Shown: in pieces, positions 52,949 to 62,923 of the stretch
Position numbering within the stretch: position 1 is the stretch's first letter
Layout of the letters: every line of letters starts with the position of its first letter
DNA from: Syntrophaceae bacterium UBA6078
GTDB lineage: Bacteria; Desulfobacterota; Syntrophia; Syntrophales; UBA2210
Length of the DNA: 64,000 bases
Assembly: GCA_002428735.1 (NCBI GenBank)
Contig: DIXO01000020.1
Coordinates: 21,719-85,718 of the forward strand
Direction: 5' to 3'
The notes under the pieces: generated by a model
The model's database searches: none
What the model was told of the DNA's origin: nothing
Seen by the model: the letters and a program-made list of their open reading frames with translations, nothing else
Program-made: the position numbers and the translations under genes

Positions 52949-55528
52949 ATGCGCACTATCCTGTTCGCCCTTTTTGCGGCGGTATCTCTCATTTTCGCCC
53001 CCGGCGCGGAGGGATCCGACGGAGCAGAGCGCTACACGGTTCAGGTTGCGTCATACAAGGATATGGACGCCGCCGTCACCCTGAGCACTCTTCTCAAAGG
53101 AAAGGGCTACGACCCCGTCACCAGAACGGTTGAAATCCCCGGAAAGGGGGAATGGAAACGGGTCTGTCTCGGTGATTATGCGAGCAGGGACGAGGCCTTG
53201 AAGGCGGCGGAAACCATGCGGGAAAAGGGAGCCATCAAACATTTTCTGATCGTGAAGATCGATCCTGTACCGTCCCTTCCGGCAAAATCCGCATCGGCGA
53301 AAACCAGTGCTGCGAAACCCGCTCCCTCGAAACCCGATCCCGTAACATCCGATCCGGTTAAGCCCGATCCCCCGAAGGCGGTTTCGGCTCCCCAGCCTCG
53401 AAATGAGGAGCCTGCGGCGCAGAAAGTTGCGGGGGCGAAAGAACCGCCCCCTCCATCGCTTGTTTTACTGAGGAAGCAGATCCCCCCGTCCTCCGCTGCA
53501 GTGGAGGAGAACAGGGGGGCGCAGCCGCCGGGAGACGCCGCGCCGCCTCCCGAAAAAGAGGGGGCCGCTGATACGGCGGCGGAAGGAAGCGGTCCGGTGA
53601 GAGGCGCTCTCGACGATTTCACATCAGGGAACTATGAGAGTGCCCTCAGCAAATTCGAGAAGATACTCACGGTCAAGCGGGATGAAATCGCGCTGAGACG
53701 GGCGGCCGACTGCCATTATTTTCTGGGTGAAAAGGGTGACAAAAAGCATCTTTCCGAGGCGATCGACCGCTACCGGGAGGTCATCAGAAATTACCCCGGC
53801 CTCAATGAGGAGAACGCCCAGGCCACCTACCGGCTTGGCGACACCTACCGGCGCCTGGGGCTCAATTACGAGGCCTCCGTCGAATTCAAGAATGTGTATG
53901 CCAATTACCCCCGGTCGGACTATGCTCCGGAATCCATCTACATGAATGCGGTATTGCTGTACGAGACCAGGCGATTTGATGAATCGATCAGGATGTACAA
54001 GGAGTACATAGCGCGATTTCCTGAAGGCCCCCGCGCGAGAGAAGCCTACTTCGGCGTGGGGGATTGTTACTCCCAGTTGCGCCAATTTAATGACGCCAAT
54101 GCCTGGTACGATAACGCCTTGAAGAAATGGCCCGACCTGGAAGATATCCCCGGGGCCGGCCTCCTCAGGATGGGGACCCATTACCTTCAAGCCGGCAAGT
54201 ACGACGAGGCGCGCGATGTCTTGTTCGTCTATCTGAATCTATACCCCGACGGCAGCCATGCCAGGGACGCCCTTTACGAGGTTGCCCGTTCCTTTGTCAA
54301 GACGGAGCAGACGCGCCCCGCCCTGAAGATGTTCAGCCTGCTCATCGATCGGTATCCGGGAACCAGAGAGGCGGTCGAGAGCGCCCTCATGATGGCCAAT
54401 CTGGGGGTTGATACGCCGGGAATAGCGGTGCCGGGGGATATCCTCCCCGGAATGAACTGTTACCGCAACCCGGTCGAGGCGTACCGTGCCATGGAAGGGA
54501 CCCTGTCGGACCCGGCCATGGCGGAGGAGGTGGCCTTCAGAAAAACTTCCGCCCTGATAAAGACAAAACGGTACCGCGAGGCGTTCGATGAAGGGCGCGC
54601 TCTGCTCGCGAACTTTCCCCGCGGAAAGCACCGGGACACGGCGGAGAAAAATCTCGTCACAGCGGCGAGGCACCTCATCGACGGGTATCATAAGGAGAAC
54701 GATCATGTTTCAGTAGTGGATCTGTACTACGGTCTTGACCGAGCGGTCCTGTTCGGGAATGGAGATTACGATATGCTGTCCCGGATCGGCAGGAGCCTGG
54801 TCGAGATGAACCTCCTGGACGACGCGGACGGATTCTTCGGGCAGATGGCGCACGCCTTCGAGGACGGTATGAAAAGGCGGGGAATTTCGCTCGAGATGGC
54901 GAAGATAGATTACCGGAGGGGCCGTCTCGGGGATGCGAAGAAGAAGCTCGAGGCCCTGACGGGAGAGCAATCCGGGGTTGACGCGAAAACGGCCGCCGCC
55001 GCCCGGACACTGATGGGAGATATTGCCTGGCAGGAGGGTCGTTTCAGGGAAGCGGCTGGTTTCTATTCGGCAGCGCTGGATTCCGGGACGGACCCGGAGG
55101 AGGGCGTAGCGGTCCGGAAGAGATACGCGGACGCCCTGCGGGAGATGGGGATGTACTCGTCGGCGCTGGTAAACTACCGGAGGATCCTCGACGGGTGCGA
55201 GGGCGCCGCGACCAGTTGTTCCGTTCCCGTGGTTGCCCGTTCCTACGAGGGGGTGGGGGAGTGCCTGTATCGTAAAGGGGAGTACCGGCAGGCGCTCAGC
55301 ATGTACGAACAGTCCATCAAAGACGTCCCCGAAGGAAAGCGGGACATGTGGACCCTGCTCAATATGGAGCGGGGGTACGCGAAACTGGGAACGAAGCCTG
55401 CGGAAGGGGCATCAACGGCTCCGGCGCTGCAGGGAGAGGGGGACGAGTTCTGGTCGCGGGTGCGGGATTACTATCGGGCCGATCGATACTGGACCGACAG
55501 GTACGGCTCCTATATCCGGGACTCTTAG
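52949..55528 (+). CDS. SPOR- and TPR-domain envelope protein
   Basis: 859 residues from the ATG at 52949 (GGAG nearby); the ATG at 52922 would add 9 residues. Sec signal peptide (MRTILFALFAAVSLIFAPGAEG). Then a SPOR domain (about 24-105; RYTVQVASYKDMDAAV...VCLGDYASRDEAL), which binds peptidoglycan, a Pro/Lys/Ala-rich linker (about 110-215), and tandem TPR repeats to the end. It would sit in the periplasm on the cell wall as a scaffold. Its sigma54 promoter and placement 67 bases before the flagellar activator suggest a part in flagellar or motor assembly. Confidence 0.8.
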   Translation: MRTILFALFAAVSLIFAPGAEGSDGAERYTVQVASYKDMDAAVTLSTLLKGKGYDPVTRTVEIPGKGEWKRVCLGDYASRDEALKAAETMREKGAIKHFLIVKIDPVPSLPAKSASAKTSAAKPAPSKPDPVTSDPVKPDPPKAVSAPQPRNEEPAAQKVAGAKEPPPPSLVLLRKQIPPSSAAVEENRGAQPPGDAAPPPEKEGAADTAAEGSGPVRGALDDFTSGNYESALSKFEKILTVKRDEIALRRAADCHYFLGEKGDKKHLSEAIDRYREVIRNYPGLNEENAQATYRLGDTYRRLGLNYEASVEFKNVYANYPRSDYAPESIYMNAVLLYETRRFDESIRMYKEYIARFPEGPRAREAYFGVGDCYSQLRQFNDANAWYDNALKKWPDLEDIPGAGLLRMGTHYLQAGKYDEARDVLFVYLNLYPDGSHARDALYEVARSFVKTEQTRPALKMFSLLIDRYPGTREAVESALMMANLGVDTPGIAVPGDILPGMNCYRNPVEAYRAMEGTLSDPAMAEEVAFRKTSALIKTKRYREAFDEGRALLANFPRGKHRDTAEKNLVTAARHLIDGYHKENDHVSVVDLYYGLDRAVLFGNGDYDMLSRIGRSLVEMNLLDDADGFFGQMAHAFEDGMKRRGISLEMAKIDYRRGRLGDAKKKLEALTGEQSGVDAKTAAAARTLMGDIAWQEGRFREAAGFYSAALDSGTDPEEGVAVRKRYADALREMGMYSSALVNYRRILDGCEGAATSCSVPVVARSYEGVGECLYRKGEYRQALSMYEQSIKDVPEGKRDMWTLLNMERGYAKLGTKPAEGASTAPALQGEGDEFWSRVRDYYRADRYWTDRYGSYIRDS

Positions 55529-55595
55529 CCTCACAGACCGCGTTCCCCCGCGGAACGGATTATGAAGAAACATCTTTCACTGGTTATGACGGGTT

Positions 55596-57002
55596 ATGAA
55601 CAGACAAGCGATCCTGATTGTTGATGACGATCCCTCCATGAGGACGGTCCTTTCCGATTTTCTGGGGAGCCGCGGATACAGAGTGCGCGCTTCGGGAAAC
55701 GGAACCGACGGGCTGGAAACATTTCATCATGAGGCCTTTGACGCGGTCGTGACGGATATGAAGATGCCGGGGATGAGCGGCATGGATCTCCTGCGAGGGG
55801 TCAAGGATATTTCTCCCCATGTCCCCGTGGTCGTCATGACGGCGTACGGGACGGTCAACACCGCCGTTGAAGCGATGAAAGAAGGGGCCGAAGATTTCAT
55901 CATGAAGCCCTTCTCCATGGATCATCTGGAAGCGGTTGTGAAAAAGGTGCTGGCCGCAAAACCCCCGGGAGAGCGGGGCGATCAGGAGCGTCCTGCGGGG
56001 CCTGGTCCGGGGGGCTCTCTGTCGGAGGGGAAAAAAATCGTCACAGGGGACCCGGCGACGATGAATCTTCTTGAAACGCTGAAGAGCGTCTCACGAAGCA
56101 GGGCGAGCGTTCTCATACAGGGGGAGAGCGGCACGGGAAAGGAACTGATCGCGCGCCATATCCACCGTCACAGTGACAGGGCGCACATGCCCTTTATCGG
56201 CGTCAATTGCGCCGCCATTCCCCACAATCTCCTCGAAAGCGAGATGTTCGGCCATGAACGGGGGGCGTTCACCGGCGCGGCGCGCAGACGTCTGGGAAAA
56301 TTCGAGATGGCCAGCGGCGGGACCCTGCTCCTCGACGAGATCAGCGAAATGGATATGCCGCTCCAGGCGAAACTCCTCCGGGTGATACAGGAATCCGAGG
56401 TGGACAGGCTGGGCGGGGGAGAACCCGTCCCCGTTGACGTCAGAATCATCGCCACAACCAACGCGGACTTGAAGAAACGGATCGAGGAGAAGACCTTCCG
56501 GTCCGATCTCTATTACCGCCTCAATGTGGTGCCGGTCAAGATCCCCCCTCTCCGCGAACGCGCGGGGGATATACCTCTTCTCAGCGACTACTTTCTGGAG
56601 AAGCACAGCCGGTTCGGGACCGGAGAGAAGCCGTTCCTGTCGAATGAAGCCTCGTCTCTGCTGAACGGGCACCGATGGCCGGGGAACGTGCGGGAACTGG
56701 AGCATGTGATAGAACGGGCGGTGCTCCTGTGCGGCGGCGGGGAGATCCTTCCGGAGCATCTCTGTCTCGAAGACGAAGACGGGGAAAAGACACAGCCGGC
56801 GGCGGTTGACCTGGCCCGTTCCCAGGGGACAACGCTGCGGGATATGGAGAAGAGCCTCATTTTCAGGACCCTTGAACGGGAGAACGGAAACAGGACCAGG
56901 GCGTCGGAGATACTGGGAGTCAGCGTGCGGACCATCCGGAACAAGCTCAACGAATATAAGAACGAGACGGAGGGAGAGCGGCAGGAGGCGGGGGCCGGAT
57001 GA
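55596..57002 (+). CDS. Sigma54-dependent response regulator, FlrC/FleR-like flagellar activator
   Basis: 468 residues. Receiver (1-120, Asp54 in VVTDMKMPG), AAA+ domain with Walker A GESGTGKE (about 175), the sigma54-contact loop GAFTGA (about 225) and Walker B LLLDEIS, then a Fis-type helix-turn-helix (NRTRASEILGVSVRTIRNKL). It opens sigma54 promoters using ATP. Directly before the flgB operon and after a sigma54 promoter, it is the likely activator of the -24/-12 promoters in this window. No dedicated partner kinase is adjacent; the hybrid kinases at 10-15 kb are remote. Confidence 0.92.
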   Translation: MNRQAILIVDDDPSMRTVLSDFLGSRGYRVRASGNGTDGLETFHHEAFDAVVTDMKMPGMSGMDLLRGVKDISPHVPVVVMTAYGTVNTAVEAMKEGAEDFIMKPFSMDHLEAVVKKVLAAKPPGERGDQERPAGPGPGGSLSEGKKIVTGDPATMNLLETLKSVSRSRASVLIQGESGTGKELIARHIHRHSDRAHMPFIGVNCAAIPHNLLESEMFGHERGAFTGAARRRLGKFEMASGGTLLLDEISEMDMPLQAKLLRVIQESEVDRLGGGEPVPVDVRIIATTNADLKKRIEEKTFRSDLYYRLNVVPVKIPPLRERAGDIPLLSDYFLEKHSRFGTGEKPFLSNEASSLLNGHRWPGNVRELEHVIERAVLLCGGGEILPEHLCLEDEDGEKTQPAAVDLARSQGTTLRDMEKSLIFRTLERENGNRTRASEILGVSVRTIRNKLNEYKNETEGERQEAGAG

Positions 57003-57039
57003 TCCCCGGCGGGACCGTTCCCCTGTTTCGGTCCCGTTG

Positions 57040-57055
57040 TGGTACGGGCATTGCA
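57040..57055 (+). promoter_or_regulatory. Sigma54 promoter of the flgB operon
   Basis: TGGTACG, GGCA, TTGCA with GG at 57041-57042 and GC at 57053-57054. The start would be near 57066, 27 bases before the flgB ATG. Same TGGTACG form as the promoter at 52863. Confidence 0.78.
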
Positions 57056-57092
57056 TAAAAAACAGCATCACCCCCTATCCCGAGGAGACACG

Positions 57093-57476
57093 ATGGACGC
57101 ATTATTTGGAAAAAACGTAGATATCCTGTCCGCGGTTCTGGATTTTCGGTCGGAACGGCACAAGGTGATTACATCGAATATCGCCAACATCGACACCCCG
57201 CATTACCGCCCCAAAGATATTGTCTTTCAGGAAGAACTGAAGGAGATGGTCGAGGGGAAGGAGGGGATGAAGGTGACCGGAACCGGGAAAGGACATCTTC
57301 CCGTTCAGGGTAAGCCGGGGTATGCGGATTATGAGGCGGTCGAGACCGGGAAGCAGGTCGATCTCGACACTGAAATGGCAAAACTGGCGGAGAATAATCT
57401 CATGTACAATCTTGCCGTTGAACTGCTGGCCCGGAAATTCAAGGGCCTGGAAACCGTGTTGCAGGAGGCGAAGTAA
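57093..57476 (+). CDS. flgB: Flagellar rod protein FlgB
   Basis: 127 residues from the ATG at 57093 after GAGGAGA; the 57039 frame starts inside the promoter. Rod motif SERHKVITSNIANIDTPHYRPKD, and a C-terminal helix EMAKLAENNLMYNLAVELL. FlgB is a proximal rod part exported by the flagellar type III system. First gene of the basal-body operon. Confidence 0.95.
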   Translation: MDALFGKNVDILSAVLDFRSERHKVITSNIANIDTPHYRPKDIVFQEELKEMVEGKEGMKVTGTGKGHLPVQGKPGYADYEAVETGKQVDLDTEMAKLAENNLMYNLAVELLARKFKGLETVLQEAK

Positions 57477-57477
57477 T

Positions 57478-57891
57478 ATGGAATTTCTGTCGACTTTCAG
57501 GGTCTGCTCCTCGGGGCTTTCGGCCCAGAGGGCCAAGATGGATGTGATCGTGTCCAATCTGGCCAACGTCAATACGACGCGCACGCCGGAGGGAGGGGCA
57601 TACCGGAGAAAGGTTGCCGTCTTCGCGTCCGAACCGGCAGGTGACAGTTTCGAGGAAACCCTGCGGATGGTCAAGGTGGATCGCATCGTGGAGGACAAGA
57701 ACAGCGTCAAGCTGGTCTTCGATCCGGATCATCCCGACGCCAACGAGAAGGGGGTTGTGGCCATGCCCGACATCAACACGGTGAGCGAGATGGCGGACAT
57801 GATCGTGGCAAACCGGGCCTATGAGGCCTGCGTCACCGCCTTCGATTCCACAAAGAACATGGTTATGAAAGCCCTGGAGCTGGGGAAATAA
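57478..57891 (+). CDS. flgC: Flagellar rod protein FlgC
   Basis: 137 residues from the ATG at 57478, one base after the flgB stop. N-terminal rod motif SSGLSAQRAKMDVIVSNLANVNTTRTPEGG, C-terminal SEMADMIVANRAYEACVTAFDSTKNM. Proximal rod subunit. Confidence 0.96.
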   Translation: MEFLSTFRVCSSGLSAQRAKMDVIVSNLANVNTTRTPEGGAYRRKVAVFASEPAGDSFEETLRMVKVDRIVEDKNSVKLVFDPDHPDANEKGVVAMPDINTVSEMADMIVANRAYEACVTAFDSTKNMVMKALELGK

Positions 57892-57907
57892 AGGGGGTGG
57901 CTGAACG

Positions 57908-58210
57908 ATGAACGATATGACGATTCGAAACGATCTTCTCTCCTCCATTGCCGATACCCGGGGAAAAGGGGAGGCGGTTCGCGAGGGGAACGAGTCATTC
58001 GGCGCTCTCCTTCGCGACAAGGTGGACGAGATCAACCGGATGAAACTGGAGGCCGACGACGCCGTAGCGCGGGTTTCGCTCAGCGATTCGGGAAGCATTC
58101 ATGAGGCGATGATCGCCCTTGAAAAGGCGGATATCTCCTTCAAGGCCATGATACAGGTGAGAAACAGGATACTGGAGGCCTATCAGGAGATCATGCGGAT
58201 GCAGGTGTAA
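57908..58210 (+). CDS. fliE: Flagellar hook-basal body protein FliE
   Basis: 100 residues, typical. A disordered start, then FGALLRDKVDEINRMKLEADDAV, and a conserved C-terminus EKADISFKAMIQVRNRILEAYQEIMRMQV. FliE joins the MS ring to the rod. Confidence 0.96.
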   Translation: MNDMTIRNDLLSSIADTRGKGEAVREGNESFGALLRDKVDEINRMKLEADDAVARVSLSDSGSIHEAMIALEKADISFKAMIQVRNRILEAYQEIMRMQV

Positions 58211-58232
58211 TGCCTGTCGCGAAAGGTAAGGG

Positions 58233-59831
58233 ATGGATTCAGTGGCACACTTTTTTGGTCAATTGGGGAAACTGTTTAACGCTCTGACGCCGGCGAAGCG
58301 GGCATCCATCATCGCCGTGGCCGTTATTGTCCTGGTCAGCATCTCGGTATTCGTCGTATCGGTCAATACGAAGGAATACGCGGTGCTGTTCACGAATCTT
58401 TCCACCGAGGACGCGGGAAGGATCGTGGGCACGCTGCAGGAAAAGAAGATCCCCTATAAACTGGCGGGCGCGGGAAACGCCGTTTCAGTTCCGAAGGAAC
58501 ATGTCTCCGATCTGCGCCTCGAACTGGCGGTCTCCGGGCTTCCCACCGGAGGGGTGATGGGATTCGAGATCTTCGACAACAAGAACTTCGGTGTGACCGA
58601 TTTCGTCCAGCAGCTCAATTACCAGAGAGCCCTCCAGGGCGAACTGGCGCGCACCATCAACGGCCTGGACGAGGTCCAGCAGAGCAGGGTCCACATCGTC
58701 ATTCCCCGCCAGTCGCTGTTTGTCGATGAACAGACGAAACCGACGGCTTCCGTTATTATAAAACCCCGGTCGGGGCGTAAGCTCCGGACATCGCAGGTGG
58801 AAGGGATCGTCGCTTTAGTGTCGAGCAGCGTCGAAGGACTTTCGCCGGAAGCTGTCATGGTGGTGGACAGCAGCGGCACTATCCTTTCAACACCCGCCGC
58901 CGGCGACGGGTCGCCCCTCTCGAAGCGTGTTTCTTCGCAGATAGAATATCAGAGAAACATAGAAAAAGACCTGGCCAACCGGATCCAGTCCATGCTGGAG
59001 AAGGTGGTGGGCACGGGAAAGGTCGTGGCGAAGGTGTCCGCGGCCGTCGATTTCAAGGTGGTGGAGAAAACCGAGGAGGCCTACGACCCCGAAGAGCCGG
59101 TGGTGAGGAGCATGCGCCGCAACAGCCGGAAATCGAACCTGCCCTCTGAAGGGGGGGAATCCACGGTGGCCCCCACCGCCGAAGGGCTCGCAACGGCCTC
59201 GAGCATGGGGCGCGAAGAGACGAACGAGGTGATCAACTATGAGATAAACCGTGTCGTCAGCAAGACAGCCTTGCCGGTGGGGGAAGTGGAGAGGCTTTCC
59301 GTGGCCGTCCTGGTGGACGGCGTATACACCAAAAACGACAAAGGGGCCGAGGAATTTCAGCCGCGATCGAAAGAGGAGATACAGACCATCGAAACGCTTG
59401 TGAAGAAGTCGGTCGGCTTCGATGCCGCGCGGGGCGATCAGGTGGCGGTCACCAGCATCCCCTTTCAGAAACTTGAACTGGGCATGCCCCACGCCGATGA
59501 GGGAGGGTTCCGGACGATACTGTTCGCGGCCGCCCCCGTTATGAAATATGCCGCTTCCCTTATCGCGCTCATACTCGTCCTCTTTTTCATCCTCCGCCCG
59601 CTGATCAAATTTATCCTGGCCGCGGGAGGGGAAAGCGGCGCCGGAGGGAGGCGGCTGTCGTCGGTGGGCGCCGGCGGCCCGCAATTCGGCCTTGAAAACT
59701 CCCGGCTGGAAGGGGGCGGTTCCCTTCCGGAACTGGAGGGGCAGCGGTTCAGGGAGGTGGACAACCTGAGACACCTGGCAGGACAGGACGCGCGGGAATT
59801 CGCCGAATTGTTGAAAACATGGCTTAAATAA
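58233..59831 (+). CDS. fliF: Flagellar MS-ring protein FliF
   Basis: 532 residues. Two membrane spans (about residues 25-45 and 437-460) flank a periplasmic ring-forming region (ALQGELARTINGLDEVQQSRVHIVIPRQSLF is the family core). The short cytoplasmic C-terminus (REFAELLKTWLK) binds FliG. Shine-Dalgarno AAGGTAAGGG. Confidence 0.97.
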   Translation: MDSVAHFFGQLGKLFNALTPAKRASIIAVAVIVLVSISVFVVSVNTKEYAVLFTNLSTEDAGRIVGTLQEKKIPYKLAGAGNAVSVPKEHVSDLRLELAVSGLPTGGVMGFEIFDNKNFGVTDFVQQLNYQRALQGELARTINGLDEVQQSRVHIVIPRQSLFVDEQTKPTASVIIKPRSGRKLRTSQVEGIVALVSSSVEGLSPEAVMVVDSSGTILSTPAAGDGSPLSKRVSSQIEYQRNIEKDLANRIQSMLEKVVGTGKVVAKVSAAVDFKVVEKTEEAYDPEEPVVRSMRRNSRKSNLPSEGGESTVAPTAEGLATASSMGREETNEVINYEINRVVSKTALPVGEVERLSVAVLVDGVYTKNDKGAEEFQPRSKEEIQTIETLVKKSVGFDAARGDQVAVTSIPFQKLELGMPHADEGGFRTILFAAAPVMKYAASLIALILVLFFILRPLIKFILAAGGESGAGGRRLSSVGAGGPQFGLENSRLEGGGSLPELEGQRFREVDNLRHLAGQDAREFAELLKTWLK

Positions 59832-59917
59832 CGTGAGGGGACAGAGGGCTGCGAGGGATAGCCCTGGCAGTCTTTCAGGTATGTTGCACGGAGTTTTTGA
59901 TTCTGTGAGGGAGATGT

Positions 59918-60931
59918 GTGGAAGGCATGACGAATGAAGAAAAAGCGGCGCTGGTCCTTTTGTCTCTGGGAGAGGAAGCGGCGGCCAGCGTCATGAAGAA
60001 TCTCGATGTGGAGGATATCAGGCGCGTCGGGAAGTGGATGACCAAGGTGAAAGGGGCGGACCAGAAGGATATTGAAGACGCCGCCGCGGAATTCAATAAT
60101 CTCATCAGGGGGAAGCGATCCGGGCTCTTGATGGGACAGGGCGCCTTTGTGGAAAATGTCATCCTGAAGGCCCTGGGTGAGAGCAGGGGGAGGGAGTTCA
60201 TAAAGAGCATCGAAGGGGACAGCTTCCTGGCCACGGGAGGACCGACCATCGAAAAGCTGAGGAATACGGATCCACGGGCCCTGACGGATTTTATAAAAAC
60301 GGAACATCCCCAGACCATAGCGCTCATGCTCTCCTATCTGAAGCCTGAGCAGGTGGCGGAGATTCTGGACGATCTGCCCCTGGACAGGCAGGAGAACATC
60401 ATCAAGCGGATCGCCACGCTGGGAAGTGTTCCCCGCGAGTTTCTCGAAGAGATGACCAAGACGCTCGAATCGGAGATGCTGAGGGGGGGAGAAAGCGAAG
60501 AACACGCCGGGGGCGTCCAGGTGATAGCGGAGATTCTGAACAGGATGAGCCGCTCGAACGAAAAAGGAATCCTCGAAAAACTGGAGGAGACGGAACCGGA
60601 ACTGGTGACCGAGATCAGGAACCGCATGTTTACCTTTGACGACATCTTCAAGCTGGACAGCAGGAGCATGAGGATACTCCTGGAAGAAGTGGATCGCGAA
60701 GACCTGCCCCGTGCCCTCAAGGTCGTGGACGATGACACAAAGCAGAAGGTCTACGATAACCTGTCGAAGCGGGCCGCCGAAATGCTCCGGGAGGATATAT
60801 CCCTCATGCCCCCCATCCGGCTGTCGGAGGTGGAGAAGAGCCAGCGGGCGATTATCGAGGTCGCGAAGAAACTGGAGGCTGATGACAAGATAACCTTTAC
60901 AGGAAGCGGCCAGAAGGATGAATTCGTATAG
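59918..60931 (+). CDS. fliG: Flagellar motor switch protein FliG
   Basis: 337 residues from the GTG at 59918 after GAGGGAG; ATG 59927 is an alternative. Family motifs: AALVLLSLGEEAAASV, EHPQTIALMLSYLKPEQVAEIL (ARM-M, EHPQ motif), and a C-terminal torque domain with charged residues around DSRSMRILLEEVDREDL and SKRAAEMLREDI. It couples the stator to the rotor. Its end overlaps fliH by 14 bases. Confidence 0.97.
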   Translation: MEGMTNEEKAALVLLSLGEEAAASVMKNLDVEDIRRVGKWMTKVKGADQKDIEDAAAEFNNLIRGKRSGLLMGQGAFVENVILKALGESRGREFIKSIEGDSFLATGGPTIEKLRNTDPRALTDFIKTEHPQTIALMLSYLKPEQVAEILDDLPLDRQENIIKRIATLGSVPREFLEEMTKTLESEMLRGGESEEHAGGVQVIAEILNRMSRSNEKGILEKLEETEPELVTEIRNRMFTFDDIFKLDSRSMRILLEEVDREDLPRALKVVDDDTKQKVYDNLSKRAAEMLREDISLMPPIRLSEVEKSQRAIIEVAKKLEADDKITFTGSGQKDEFV

Positions 60932-61592
60932 CAGGATTATCAAGGCCCGGGACGTCAAGCTGACGGATGCCCGGGAGGAACCCCGGACCGGCTTTGTTCG
61001 AGGGCTCGGCATTCTCCGTGGAGATGACCGCTTGATGCGAGATGTCCTGCCCGGAAAAGCCCCGGCAATCACCCCGGAGGAGGCGGCGAGGGAGACGGCC
61101 GCCCGACAGGCGGCCGCCGACAGGCGGGCCTGTGAAGAACTCAAGGAAAGCCTGGACCGTGAGCGGAAGCACCTGTCCCTGGCCTCGGAATCCGTGGCGA
61201 AACTGATGAGGGAATTGGAGGCGTTGAAGGAGAAGCTCCTCCACGAAGCCGAGCAGGAGATGCTGGAGCTTGTCTTTCTGGTGGCCGGCAAGGTGGTGCA
61301 TCGGGAGGTGCGGGAAGACAGCGACGTTATCCTCTCCGTCCTGCGGGACGCCATGAAAAACGTGCGGGTGAAAGAGGAGATCCGGATCCGGATGCACCCG
61401 GAGGACTACCGGCACATGACGGAGGCACACCCCGATTTTCTGGCCGGTTTCGGCGACATCGCCATAGAGAAAGACGAAAAAATCGGGCGCGGGGGGGCGA
61501 TCGTAGAATCCCCGGCATGGGAAGTGGATGCCAGGGTGGAGCAACAGATGGATAAGATCCGGGAAACACTGAGCGATGAACATAGATTTTGA
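60918..61592 (+). CDS. fliH: Flagellar export ATPase regulator FliH
   Basis: 224 residues. A long charged helix (about 50-120; RAAEE-type coiled coil) is followed by the FliH/YscL C-terminal domain: MLELVFLVAGKVVHREVREDSD, MKNVRVKEEIRIRMHPEDY and GRGGAIVESPAWEVDARVEQQ. FliH binds and restrains the FliI ATPase. Overlaps fliG and fliI. Confidence 0.93.
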   Translation: MNSYSRIIKARDVKLTDAREEPRTGFVRGLGILRGDDRLMRDVLPGKAPAITPEEAARETAARQAAADRRACEELKESLDRERKHLSLASESVAKLMRELEALKEKLLHEAEQEMLELVFLVAGKVVHREVREDSDVILSVLRDAMKNVRVKEEIRIRMHPEDYRHMTEAHPDFLAGFGDIAIEKDEKIGRGGAIVESPAWEVDARVEQQMDKIRETLSDEHRF

Positions 61593-62898
61593 CAGATACC
61601 GGCGAACCATCGAAGGCGTCAATCCCTTCAACACCTATGGAAAGGTGAGCGGGGTCATCGGTCTTCTCCTCGAAGGGCATAATCCGGAAGCCTCCATCGG
61701 CGAGATGTGCCGGGTGTATCCCGAGGGCAGGGACAGAACGATTTCAGCGGAGGTTGTGGGATTCAGGAAAGAGAAGGCCCTCCTCATGCCCTTTGGAGGC
61801 CTTGACGGTGTGGGCCCCGGCTGCAGGATCCTCTCCACGGGGAAAAAATCAAACGTCCAGGTGGGGAAAGGACTCCTGGGGCGGGTTATTGACGGCAAGG
61901 GGAACCCCATGGACGACAAGGGACCTGTAGAAATTGAAGCCGAATATCCCGTGTATGCCGACCCCATCAACCCCCTGAAGAGAAGCAGGATAACGGAACC
62001 GATGGACCTCGGGATCCGGGCGATCAACGCGCTTTTCAGTTGCGGCAAGGGCCAGAGGATGGGGGTGTTTTCAGGCTCCGGAGTCGGCAAGAGCGTCCTT
62101 TTGGGGATGATCGCGCGGAATACGAGGGCCGACATCAATGTGATCGGGCTCGTGGGGGAACGGGGAAGAGAGGTCCGGGAATTCATCGAAAAGAACCTCG
62201 GCAAAGGAGGACTGGCACGCTCCGTGCTTGTTGTTGCAACATCGGACATGCATCCCCTCATCAGGATGAGGGCGGCCTATGTGGCGACGGCCATAGCGGA
62301 ATATTTCAGGGATCAGGGGATGGACGTTCTCCTCATGATCGACTCCCTCACCCGGTTCGCCATGGCCCAGCGGGAGGTCGGTCTTTCGGTGGGGGAACCG
62401 CCGACCACAAAGGGATACACGCCGTCGGTCTTCAGCCTCATGCCGAAACTCCTGGAACGGGCGGGAAGCGTGGAGGGGAACGGCAGCATCACCGGCATCT
62501 ATTCGGTTCTTGTGGAAGGGGACGATTTCAATGAACCGGTCGCGGACGCGGCCCGTTCGATCCTTGACGGCCACATAACCCTTTCACGGGACCTGGCCGC
62601 GCGGAACCACTATCCGGCCATCGATATCCTGGGGAGCAGGAGCAGGGTCATGATCGATATCGTCGATGCCGATCACAGAAAGCGGGCCAATGACATCATC
62701 AATGCCGTGGCCGTCTACCGGAAGGCGGAGGATATGATCAATATCGGCGCCTACGTGAAGGGCAGCAATCCCGAGATAGACCATGCCATCGGTATGATAG
62801 GCAGGATCGATGAATTCCTGAGCCAGGATATCGGCGAAAACGTGGGGTTCGAGGAGGGGAGGGCGCAGCTCCTCGCGCTCTTCGAATCACAGGGATAG
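61576..62898 (+). CDS. fliI: Flagellar export ATPase FliI
   Basis: 440 residues, F1-beta-like. Walker A GSGVGKSVLL at about 168, GERGREVREF, Walker B VLLMIDSLTRFAMAQRE, and the GEPPTTKGYTPSVF motif. It powers the flagellar type III export gate with FliH and FliJ. Overlaps fliH by 17 bases. Confidence 0.97.
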   Translation: MNIDFDRYRRTIEGVNPFNTYGKVSGVIGLLLEGHNPEASIGEMCRVYPEGRDRTISAEVVGFRKEKALLMPFGGLDGVGPGCRILSTGKKSNVQVGKGLLGRVIDGKGNPMDDKGPVEIEAEYPVYADPINPLKRSRITEPMDLGIRAINALFSCGKGQRMGVFSGSGVGKSVLLGMIARNTRADINVIGLVGERGREVREFIEKNLGKGGLARSVLVVATSDMHPLIRMRAAYVATAIAEYFRDQGMDVLLMIDSLTRFAMAQREVGLSVGEPPTTKGYTPSVFSLMPKLLERAGSVEGNGSITGIYSVLVEGDDFNEPVADAARSILDGHITLSRDLAARNHYPAIDILGSRSRVMIDIVDADHRKRANDIINAVAVYRKAEDMINIGAYVKGSNPEIDHAIGMIGRIDEFLSQDIGENVGFEEGRAQLLALFESQG

Positions 62899-62923
62899 CG
62901 TGAATCGGCTCGAAGGCGGGCAT

